From a bacterium 42_11 (GTDB taxonomy: Bacteria; Synergistota; GBS-1), in the NCBI GenBank assembly GCA_001508835.1, contig LGFB01000109.1:1-5180 (forward strand): a DNA stretch of 5,180 nt, written 5' to 3'. Numbering within the stretch: the first letter of the stretch is position 1; every line of letters begins with the position of its first letter. The position numbers and the translations under genes are program-made. The notes beneath the pieces were generated by a model, which was given only the letters and a program-made list of their open reading frames with translations, did no database searches and was not told the origin of the DNA. Positions 1-5,180 of this stretch are shown here, piece after piece.

Positions 1-726
1 GTTTGTTTGAATTCTTCCACTAAGCTTGTTCCATTTCTTCTTGAGCTTGACAAGGAGTATGTGGGTGAAGCGATTTTGGGTGTAAAAACCACTACAGGGG
101 ATAGGGGAGGAGCTGTCATAGATGTCAGCGCTAAAAAAGTGGATTTTGAGAGCCTCCTGGAAGTGATAAATAAGTTTAAAGGAAGGGTAGTTCAGACTCC
201 CCCAATTTATTCGGCCTTGAAGAAGGATGGAAAGAGGCTCTATGAATATGCAAGAGAGGGCATCGAGAATGTGGAAGTAAAACCGAGGGAGATTTTTATA
301 TACGAGTTTGAAGTCCTCTCTTTTAAGGATGAGGAGTTCCAAAAGTTTTCTTTCAGAGTAAGGTGTTCTAAAGGGACATATGTTAGAAAGCTCATAGAGG
401 ATGTGGGGGATGCTTTAGGATGCGGGGCATTTTTGTATTCCTTGAAGCGAACGCGAATAGGTCCATTCGATTCTGAAGATGCCCCTTCACCTTGGGACAG
501 GGAGGGGCTTGTCAGGTCTTGCATTAGTAATGAGGATGTTGTGAAAATGATAATGCCGGTTAGATATGTTTCTCAGAAGGAAGCTTCGAAAGTTTTGAAT
601 GGGATGAGTATAAAGGTTGAGGAAAGTTATGAAGGATTGACAGCCATTTTTTGCGAAGACACATTGATAGCTATAGCCCAGGCTAAAAATGGTATCCTGA
701 AGCCAATAAGGGTGTTCAAAAAATGA
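1..726 (+). CDS. truB: tRNA pseudouridine-55 synthase TruB, 5'-truncated by the window edge
   Basis: This cytoplasmic enzyme isomerises U55 in the T-loop of tRNAs to pseudouridine. Visible residues (numbered from base 1) carry family signatures: the ATKL-like stretch NSSTKL (4-9), DKEY (17-20) with the conserved Tyr, the LGVKTTTGDRGG region (26-37), PPIYSALKKDGKRLYEYAR (67-85), and CSKGTYVRKL (122-131) with the active-site Arg, followed by GDALGCGA. Residues from about 185 to the end look like the C-terminal PUA-type RNA-binding domain. The frame is open at base 1, and the TTG at position 7 is only the Leu of a conserved 'cLnsstKL' stretch, so it is not the start. Roughly 50-60 N-terminal residues are missing, including the GTLDP loop with the catalytic Asp. 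The 241 visible residues compare with about 300 in the family. The stop codon overlaps the ribF start as ATGA. Family assignment is secure. Confidence 0.96.
   Translation, partial: VCLNSSTKLVPFLLELDKEYVGEAILGVKTTTGDRGGAVIDVSAKKVDFESLLEVINKFKGRVVQTPPIYSALKKDGKRLYEYAREGIENVEVKPREIFIYEFEVLSFKDEEFQKFSFRVRCSKGTYVRKLIEDVGDALGCGAFLYSLKRTRIGPFDSEDAPSPWDREGLVRSCISNEDVVKMIMPVRYVSQKEASKVLNGMSIKVEESYEGLTAIFCEDTLIAIAQAKNGILKPIRVFKK
708..714 (+). promoter_or_regulatory. Ribosome binding site of ribF
   Basis: AAGGGTG lies 8 bases before the ribF ATG at 723, inside the end of truB. It is a good Shine-Dalgarno match and supports translation of ribF from the ATG that overlaps the truB stop. That start gives a protein beginning almost directly at the FDGVHLGH nucleotide-binding motif. 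Confidence 0.6.
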
Positions 727-1616
727 AAGCTTTAGCTATAGGTGCCTTTGATGGCGTTCACTTGGGGCACAGGGAGGTCATAGAAAGGGCATTAAGCTGG
801 GGAAGGAAGAATTCCATAAAAGTTTCTGTTTTAACTTTTTCTCCTAATCCACAGAGGTTCTTCAAGGGAGATGAATTTAAGCTTCTTACAACCGATGAGG
901 AAAGGAGAGAGCTTTTATATCAAATTGGTGTGGACGAGATTATAGAGCTTCCCTTTGATGAAGGTCTTGCTTCTATGTCACCAGAAGAGTTTTTCGAAGA
1001 TATTTTGCTTAAGAAGTTGGATGCGAAGTTTATATCTGTGGGGTTTAACTTCAGCTTTGGAAGAGAGGGCAAAGGTAAGGCAGATTACTTAAGGAAGCTT
1101 GCCGAAAAAAAGGGCATCATCGTTGAAATAGTTCCACCAAAGATAGTAATGGGAAGAATCGTTTCAAGCACCACTATAAGGGAACTCTTAAAGAGCGGAA
1201 AGGTAGAAGAAGGTGCCATCTTACTTGGGAGAAACTATTTTTTAACGGGAATAGTTGGGGAAGGCAACAGGATAGGAAGAAGGATAGGGTTTCCAACGGC
1301 CAACCTTTTAGTCCCTCCAGAAAAACTGATTCCCGCAGATGGAGTATACGCCACTTTTTGCGAAGTGCGAGGGAAAAAATATCTTGGCGCAATGGATATA
1401 GGAATGAGACCCACGCTTACCAGCGACGCCAGAGAGAAAAGAATCGAGATTCATATAATAGATTTTAGTGGAGAGATATACGGGGAAAGAATCAGGGTTG
1501 AGATTTTGCGTAGAGTTAGAGGAGAGAAAAAGTTTCAAAATCTTGACGAGTTAAGAGAGCAGATAGAGAGGGATGTCAATTGGATAAAAAGCCACTACAA
1601 GGGGATAATATGGTAG
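723..1616 (+). CDS. ribF: Bifunctional riboflavin kinase / FAD synthetase RibF
   Basis: The protein phosphorylates riboflavin to FMN and adenylates FMN to FAD. The N-terminal nucleotidyltransferase domain (about 1-170) has IGAFDGVHLGH (6-16, HxGH type), FNFSFGREGKGK (108-119) and SSTTIRELLKSG (148-159). The C-terminal riboflavin kinase domain (about 170-290) has GRRIGFPTANL (185-195) with the PTAN ATP/Mg motif, DGVYA (207-211), MDIGMRPT (224-231) and EIHIIDFSGEIYG (242-254), where Glu242 is the likely catalytic base. At 297 residues it is near the usual 290-315. The N-terminus is short, beginning right at the FDG motif, which I recall is also true of Thermotoga RibF. One variation is Asp in MDIG where the motif usually reads NIG. 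The gene overlaps truB by 4 bp, is overlapped downstream by the ligase gene, and has its own ribosome binding site at 708-714. The identification is clear. Confidence 0.97.
   Translation: MKALAIGAFDGVHLGHREVIERALSWGRKNSIKVSVLTFSPNPQRFFKGDEFKLLTTDEERRELLYQIGVDEIIELPFDEGLASMSPEEFFEDILLKKLDAKFISVGFNFSFGREGKGKADYLRKLAEKKGIIVEIVPPKIVMGRIVSSTTIRELLKSGKVEEGAILLGRNYFLTGIVGEGNRIGRRIGFPTANLLVPPEKLIPADGVYATFCEVRGKKYLGAMDIGMRPTLTSDAREKRIEIHIIDFSGEIYGERIRVEILRRVRGEKKFQNLDELREQIERDVNWIKSHYKGIIW
1599..1604 (+). promoter_or_regulatory. Ribosome binding site deciding the start of the ligase-like gene
   Basis: AAGGGG lies 5 bases before an ATG at 1610, within the last codons of ribF. A TTG at 1580 in the same frame has a weaker AGAGGGA 6 bases upstream and would overlap ribF by 37 bp. 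The ATG with the better site and smaller overlap (7 bp) is preferred. The residues it removes are not part of the recognisable ligase domain. Confidence 0.55.
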
Positions 1617-2227
1617 TTGATAACTATGTTGACGGTTTTCTTCTAAAAAGCCTTACGAAAGGTGCAGTATGGGCTTTTCGCATATGGATACCTTCCTCTC
1701 CTTTCATAGTTTTAGGGAGGTTTTCAAGGGAAGAGGAGGAAATTAAGGAGGAATCTTATCTTCCTATAAAAAGGCGTCTTGGCGGTGGTTGTAGCGTAGT
1801 ATTGTATCCCGGAACAATCATAGTTAGCGTGGCTTTGAAAAGGTCTTTAAGGGAGGAGTTTTTCCCGAAAGATTGGATTGCCTTCTTCAATGAGACCATA
1901 ATATCTGCGCTGAGAGATATTGGAATAAACGAGATTCTTGAAAAGGGTTGGGGAGACATTGCTTATGGGAATAAAAAATTAGGAGGGATTTCACTTTATT
2001 CATCTAAAGAAGCGATTCTATATCAGCTTTCTCTTCTTTACAGCATAGATTTTAAGCTAATCTCTGAAAATCTGAAGCACCCTCCGCGTGAACCGGATTA
2101 TAGAAAAGGAAGAGACCATATCGAATTTTTAACTTCGATTAAGGAAATAATGCCGGGGTTTTCTTTAGAAAAGCTTATTTTTTCAATAGAACGAAGGCTA
2201 AAAGAAGCTTTATCTTCTTTAGCTTAG
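1610..2227 (+). CDS. Small lipoate-protein ligase A-like protein (BPL/LplA/LipB fold)
   Basis: Numbering is from the ATG at 1610, giving 205 residues; a TTG at 1580 would give 215. Signatures of the lipoate ligase/octanoyltransferase family appear in order: FRIWIPSSPFIVLGRF (23-38), the nucleotide/acyl-binding RRLGGGCSV (55-63) followed by YPG and a beta strand, DIAYGNKKLGGISLY (116-130) whose KKLGG aligns with the KKIxG lysine of LplA, a YQLSLLYSID stretch equivalent to the 'G(S/T)LL...D' region, and HPPREPDYRKGRDH (157-170) like the family's 'P..YR.GRxH' segment. It should transfer lipoyl or octanoyl groups to lysines of E2 or H-protein domains. There is no C-terminal accessory domain, which E. 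coli LplA (about 337 residues) has, so ATP-dependent ligation versus acyl transfer (LipM/LipL-like) cannot be decided. Its only Cys is in GGGC. It overlaps ribF by 7 bp and panB follows. Family is firm, substrate open. Confidence 0.85.
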   Translation: MVVDNYVDGFLLKSLTKGAVWAFRIWIPSSPFIVLGRFSREEEEIKEESYLPIKRRLGGGCSVVLYPGTIIVSVALKRSLREEFFPKDWIAFFNETIISALRDIGINEILEKGWGDIAYGNKKLGGISLYSSKEAILYQLSLLYSIDFKLISENLKHPPREPDYRKGRDHIEFLTSIKEIMPGFSLEKLIFSIERRLKEALSSLA

Positions 2228-2228
2228 C

Positions 2229-2237
2229 TGTTATAAT
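2229..2237 (+). promoter_or_regulatory. Extended -10 promoter for panBE
   Basis: TGTTATAAT is a perfect extended -10 element (TGnTATAAT) immediately after the ligase stop codon. A -35 hexamer at the usual 17-bp spacing (2209-2214, TTTATC) is poor, which is typical of extended -10 promoters. The expected transcription start falls near 2243-2245, about 15 bases before the preferred TTG start of panB, leaving room for its ribosome binding site. This suggests panBE can be transcribed separately from truB-ribF-ligase, although no terminator separates them and readthrough is also likely. Confidence 0.6.
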
Positions 2238-2245
2238 CTTCCCAT

Positions 2246-2252
2246 GGGGGTG
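2246..2252 (+). promoter_or_regulatory. Ribosome binding site deciding the panB start
   Basis: GGGGGTG can pair with the CACCTCC anti-Shine-Dalgarno of 16S rRNA over 7 bases with one G-U pair. It lies 6 bases before the TTG at 2259. The in-frame ATG at 2244 has no purine-rich site upstream (TTATAATCTTCCC) and coincides with the predicted transcription start. The TTG is therefore the better start. Confidence 0.55.
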
Positions 2253-2258
2253 GTAAAT

Positions 2259-3110
2259 TTGCGTAAAAAGGTAACCATACCAGAGCTACTTGAAAAGAAG
2301 AGGAAGGGCGAGAAGATAGTGATGATAACTTCTTACGACTATCCAATGACTCAAATAGTTAACGAGGCAGAGATTGACATCATATTAGTTGGGGATTCTC
2401 TTGCTATGGTAGTTCAGGGGCGGGAGTCCACGGTTCCAGTTACAATGGAAGAGATGATTTATCATTGTAAGTGTGTCATGAGGGGCAATACATCTGCCTT
2501 TGTGGTTGGAGATATGCCATTTTTAAGCTATGAGGTGAGCCCAGAGGAGGCTGTCAGAAACGCGGGAAGGATAATGAAAGAGGGAGGAGTGGACGCTGTT
2601 AAACTCGAGGGAGGCGTTAGAGTTGCTGATAGGGTAGAGGCCATCGTCAAGGCTGGTATTCCTGTTATGGGACATATAGGTTTAACTCCTCAAAGCGTGA
2701 GCCTTCTTGGAGGATTTAGGGTTCAAGGAAAGGATATAGATTCCGCTAAAAGAATAATAGAAGATGCTATAGCTTTAGAGCAAGCAGGGGTTTTCGCTAT
2801 CGTGCTCGAGTGCGTTCCCTCAGGCGTTGCAGAGATAATAACCAAAAAGGTATCTGTCCCTACGATAGGTATAGGGGCGGGACCTCATTGTGACGGTCAG
2901 GTATTGGTCCTTCACGACCTTTTAGGTCTCTTTAAGCGTTTCAGACCGAAGTTTGTCAAATCTTACATTGACCTGTATGAGGTGATTCTTAAAGCTTTAA
3001 CGGAATATAGAGAAGAGGTTAAATCGGGAGTCTTTCCGTCAGCTGAGCATAGCTTCTCTATGAACGAAGAGGTCCTAAAAGCTCTCAAGGAGGAGTATTT
3101 AGGATCATGA
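2259..3110 (+). CDS. panB: 3-methyl-2-oxobutanoate hydroxymethyltransferase PanB
   Basis: PanB transfers a hydroxymethyl group from 5,10-methylene-tetrahydrofolate to 2-oxoisovalerate, giving ketopantoate, the first step of pantoate synthesis. With the TTG start it is 283 residues (ATG at 2244 would add 5), near the family's 264-280. The protein begins MRKKVTIPELLEKK, a typical PanB N-terminus. The TIM-barrel motifs are intact: ITSYDYP, VGDSLAMVVQG with metal ligand Asp46, GDMPF with Asp85, VKLEGG with Glu117, GHIGLTPQS, the catalytic Glu184 in LECVP, and IGIGAGPHCDGQVLV. These match E. coli Asp45, Asp84, Glu114 and Glu181 almost in number, which also supports the TTG start. The C-terminal FPSAEHSFSM is also a family feature. 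The gene overlaps panE by 4 bp. Identification is certain; only the start codon is debatable. Confidence 0.97.
   Translation: MRKKVTIPELLEKKRKGEKIVMITSYDYPMTQIVNEAEIDIILVGDSLAMVVQGRESTVPVTMEEMIYHCKCVMRGNTSAFVVGDMPFLSYEVSPEEAVRNAGRIMKEGGVDAVKLEGGVRVADRVEAIVKAGIPVMGHIGLTPQSVSLLGGFRVQGKDIDSAKRIIEDAIALEQAGVFAIVLECVPSGVAEIITKKVSVPTIGIGAGPHCDGQVLVLHDLLGLFKRFRPKFVKSYIDLYEVILKALTEYREEVKSGVFPSAEHSFSMNEEVLKALKEEYLGS
3087..3095 (+). promoter_or_regulatory. Distant Shine-Dalgarno-like sequence before panE
   Basis: AAGGAGGAG is a full Shine-Dalgarno consensus in the last codons of panB. It is 13 bases from the panE ATG when measured from AAGGAGG, longer than the usual 5-10. The ATG overlaps the panB TGA as ATGA, so termination-reinitiation coupling probably contributes to panE translation. 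Confidence 0.45.
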
Positions 3111-4036
3111 AAAGAATAGCCATAGTAGGCGCTGGTGCGATGGGAAGCATTTATGGCGCCTGTCTATCTCAAGTGGCAGATGTAAATCTCATAGATGTAT
3201 GGGAAGAGCATGTCAGAAAGATAAACGAAGAGGGGCTTAGGGTAGAATGGCTCGATGGGACAGAAAAGGTTTTTAAAGTGAAGGCATTTACCGATGCTCG
3301 GGATGTTGGCGTTGTAGACCTTGTTATAATCTTTGTCAAATCCTATGTTACCGAAGAGGCAACAAAGTCCTCCTTACCTTTGGTTGGAGATAACACGCTT
3401 TTCCTTACTTTGCAAAATGGTTTGGGTAATGCCGAAAGGATAGCTTCCATAGTGGGTAAAGATAGGGTTCTTTGCGGAACAACAACGGCAGGAGGGACAT
3501 TTTTGGGGCCGGGAAGGGTAAGATACGCTGGGAAGGGAGAAACTAACTTCGGTCCGTTTGGCAAAGTGGATAAAGAGAAACTTTTAGAGATTAAAGAGCT
3601 TTTTGAAAAAGCAGGGCTTGACCCCAAATTGGTTGAGGATCCGCTTAAAAATGTTTGGCGGAAGTTGATTATAAATATAGGAATAAATCCGGTAACGGCC
3701 ATAGCAAGGGTTTTAAATGGAAGGATTCCAGAGGATCCTAATCTTAAAGCTTTGAGCGAGCTACTCGTTGAAGAGGCTTGCCGTGTTGCTAATGCAGAGG
3801 GATACGAATTTGATGTGGAAGAAATGAAAAAGGTAGTTCTCGACGTGGCAAGGAAAACAGGTAGAAATCGGTCTTCCATGCTTCAAGATATATTAAATAG
3901 AAGAAAGACGGAGATAGAAGCCATAAATGGTGAAGTAGTTTTAAGAGGCAAGAAACATAAAATTCCAGTTGGGGGTAATGAAGCAATAACCCTTCTTGTA
4001 AAGTTTTTGGAAAGCGGTAAAAGCGATGAAATATAA
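3107..4036 (+). CDS. panE: 2-dehydropantoate 2-reductase PanE (ketopantoate reductase)
   Basis: PanE reduces ketopantoate, the PanB product, to pantoate with NADPH. The N-terminal Rossmann fold begins IVGAGAMGS (6-14, GxGxxG), followed by VKSY (77-80) and TLQNGLGN (101-108) with conserved Asn104. The C-terminal helical domain holds the active site: Lys186 and Asn190 in NVWRKLIINIGINP (182-195), then RSSMLQDI (255-262) and TEIEAINGEVV (268-278) containing Ser257 and Glu269. Spacing matches E. coli Lys176/Asn180 and Ser244/Glu256. At 309 residues it is normal for the family (about 300). The start sits directly on the Rossmann strand, so it is secure. It is coupled to panB and converges on the channel gene with one base between stop codons. 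All catalytic residues are present. Some members of this fold reduce other 2-oxo acids, but pairing with panB makes ketopantoate the likely substrate. Confidence 0.96.
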   Translation: MKRIAIVGAGAMGSIYGACLSQVADVNLIDVWEEHVRKINEEGLRVEWLDGTEKVFKVKAFTDARDVGVVDLVIIFVKSYVTEEATKSSLPLVGDNTLFLTLQNGLGNAERIASIVGKDRVLCGTTTAGGTFLGPGRVRYAGKGETNFGPFGKVDKEKLLEIKELFEKAGLDPKLVEDPLKNVWRKLIINIGINPVTAIARVLNGRIPEDPNLKALSELLVEEACRVANAEGYEFDVEEMKKVVLDVARKTGRNRSSMLQDILNRRKTEIEAINGEVVLRGKKHKIPVGGNEAITLLVKFLESGKSDEI

Positions 4037-4037
4037 G

Positions 4038-5180
4038 CTATTTGTCCTTTAAGTGAACATCAAGCTGGGGATAGGGTATCTCTATCCCCTCTTCTTTGAA
4101 TCTATACCAGATGCTGAAATTTAAATCTGATGGAACTTTTAAAGGGCTAGCCTTAGATTGGTCTATCCAAATAAATATGTCGAATATTAATGCGCTCTCT
4201 CCCATCTCGCGAAAGACAACGAAAGGTTCGGGTTCAGGCAATACGCCGGGATGCTTTTTAACTTCTTCTAAAATAACCCTTTCTACATGTCTTGGGTCGG
4301 AATTGTAGGAAACCCCTACGCTGAGTTTCTTTCTTATTATCGTATCTGATTTTGTCCAGTTCATAACGATATCGGAAGCAAGGAGCGAGGACGGAATAAT
4401 AAGCTCGATGTTATCAAAGGTTCTTAAGGTTACACACCTATAATCTATCTTTTCTATTCTTCCCGTGATGGGTGAGCTACTATTCGGGCTAAGGGTAATT
4501 ATATCGTTCACTTTGAAATGTCCTTCCATGAATATTAAAATTCCGCCGACAATGTTTCTTGCTAAATCTTGAAGACCAAGCCCCAATCCTATACCCAATG
4601 TTCCTGCAAATACTGCTAAGAATGAAGGTCCCACACCTAATGCTCTTAAGGAGGCCAGTAAGCCTATCAGGATGAAGGTGTAAAAGAAAACCTTTGATAA
4701 GATTTTTCGAAGCTGCAGATTTTCTGTTATTATCTCTCCTCTACTTTCGGTGAGCTTACGAATTAGGGAAGCAATAATATAGAAGAAAATTCCTATAAGA
4801 GTTGCCTTTAGGAGCTGTGAAAGATATAAAGGAGCTTCTCCTATGGTTGCGAGAGGAAAGTCAAGCCATGTAGCAAGCAGATTGTATATTCCTAAGAGCT
4901 TTAGTATTATAACTGAACTCAGTATTAATTCTATATACAGCCATAGAAGGTAGGTCTCCCGCGATATAGGGGATAGGCTTTCTTTTTCTCTTATAGTGCT
5001 AACCGCAAGTTGATGTAGTTTGGAAAGGCCGATTATAAAACCAATTAAACCCAAGAATCTCCAGAAAAGAGATTTTGATATGTCTTCATAGCCAATTATC
5101 CAAAGTCCACCTACCGCTGAAACGAAAAGCAAAACCAGGAAATAAAATTTTCTAAATATTTCCCTAATTTTTTTGTAAAA
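4038..5180 (-). CDS. MscS-family mechanosensitive ion channel, N-terminus beyond the right edge
   Basis: This inner-membrane protein likely opens under membrane tension to release solutes during osmotic downshock. The frame has no stop up to base 5180, so 380 residues are visible and the true start is outside. The TTG at 5130-5132 has no ribosome binding site and would cut into a hydrophobic helix (FYFLVLLFVSAVGG) preceded by basic residues. From the left edge of the visible protein there are six likely membrane helices: around 13-32, 39-60, 77-100, 117-140, 162-181 and the pore helix 186-220. The pore helix has the Gly-rich GTLGIGLGLGLQDLARNIVGG pattern of MscS TM3. The beta domain follows (HFKVNDIITL, GRIEKIDYRCVTLRTFDN, IPSSLLAS), then an alpha/beta C-terminal domain ending IPYPQLDVHLKDK. 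With at least six helices it is larger than E. coli MscS (three). Family is secure; the gating stimulus and ion preference cannot be read. Confidence 0.93.
   Translation of the reverse strand, partial: FYKKIREIFRKFYFLVLLFVSAVGGLWIIGYEDISKSLFWRFLGLIGFIIGLSKLHQLAVSTIREKESLSPISRETYLLWLYIELILSSVIILKLLGIYNLLATWLDFPLATIGEAPLYLSQLLKATLIGIFFYIIASLIRKLTESRGEIITENLQLRKILSKVFFYTFILIGLLASLRALGVGPSFLAVFAGTLGIGLGLGLQDLARNIVGGILIFMEGHFKVNDIITLSPNSSSPITGRIEKIDYRCVTLRTFDNIELIIPSSLLASDIVMNWTKSDTIIRKKLSVGVSYNSDPRHVERVILEEVKKHPGVLPEPEPFVVFREMGESALIFDIFIWIDQSKASPLKVPSDLNFSIWYRFKEEGIEIPYPQLDVHLKDK
4067..4097 (+). terminator. Candidate rho-independent terminator of panBE, inside the channel gene
   Basis: GGGGATAG (4067-4074) and CTATCCCC (4082-4089) form a perfect 8-bp stem with a 7-base loop, followed by TCTTCTTT. 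It starts 30 bases after the panE stop, and the T-rich run is on the correct side for plus-strand transcripts. On the minus strand no T-run follows the stem. The same bases encode the conserved GIEIPYPQ tail of the MscS-family protein, so the palindrome could be incidental, and the T-run is interrupted by two C bases. Confidence 0.5.

Noticed and set aside
240..524. Minus-strand open frame of 94 codons inside truB
   Set aside because: It lies antisense to the conserved KGTYVR region of truB and has no recognisable motif; its length is expected by chance in such codon usage.
1174..1538. Two overlapping minus-strand open frames inside ribF
   Set aside because: Both are shadows of the riboflavin kinase domain coding sequence, are low in complexity, and lack start signals.
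22..2210. Repeated AAGCTT hexamers through truB, ribF and the ligase gene
   Set aside because: They fall at irregular spacing and mostly encode Lys-Leu or Ser-Phe type codons; no array or phasing is apparent, so codon preference explains them.
2221..2229. AGCT-T-AGCT symmetric repeat just before the panB promoter
   Set aside because: Four-base arms with a one-base centre are too short for a terminator or operator claim, and AGCTT strings are common across this window.
3343..3879. Minus-strand open frame of 178 codons inside panE
   Set aside because: It is the antisense shadow of panE, which has every catalytic motif intact. The translation is Ser/Pro/Leu-rich, has no domain pattern, and no ribosome site or promoter is evident.
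4096..4308. Plus-strand open frame of 70 codons after panE
   Set aside because: It is antisense to the conserved C-terminal domain of the MscS-family channel, its translation has no motif, and no ribosome site precedes it.

Overview
The window is a compact bacterial housekeeping segment, with about 40% G+C by eye. Arginine is mostly encoded by AGA/AGG, the coding strands are purine-rich, and the proteins are rich in Lys, Glu and Arg. This style resembles thermophilic bacteria (Thermotogae-like or another deep-branching lineage). That is inference from composition; nothing here fixes the phylum. Both ends of the window cut through genes.

Left part, plus strand (1-2227): the 3' three-quarters of truB (tRNA pseudouridine-55 synthase), then ribF (bifunctional riboflavin kinase/FAD synthetase) overlapping truB by 4 bp, then a small lipoate-protein-ligase-like protein of about 205 residues overlapping ribF by 7 bp. 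The truB-ribF pair is a widespread bacterial arrangement. The overlaps imply one translationally coupled transcription unit.

Middle part, plus strand (2229-4036): a near-ideal extended -10 promoter (TGTTATAAT) lies directly after the ligase gene and leads into panB (ketopantoate hydroxymethyltransferase), which most likely starts at a TTG at 2259. panE (ketopantoate reductase) follows with a 4-bp overlap. Together PanB and PanE turn 2-oxoisovalerate into pantoate, the branched half of pantothenate and so of coenzyme A. panC and panD are not in the window.

Right part, minus strand (4038-5180): a six-helix MscS-family mechanosensitive channel, convergent with panE with one base between the stop codons. 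Its reading frame is open to the right edge, so its N-terminus is outside the window. A GC-rich hairpin followed by a T-rich run lies inside its 3' end and is placed to terminate panBE transcription.

The plus-strand genes touch three cofactors: FAD (ribF), lipoate or a related acyl group (the ligase), and CoA (panBE). All three are used by 2-oxoacid dehydrogenase complexes, so the grouping is plausible as cofactor supply, but chance adjacency is possible. No mobile element, CRISPR array, RNA gene or gene-free stretch over 300 bases is present. I see no convincing new biological system. The points most worth a second look are the standalone acyl ligase, the panB promoter and start, and the terminator embedded in the channel gene.
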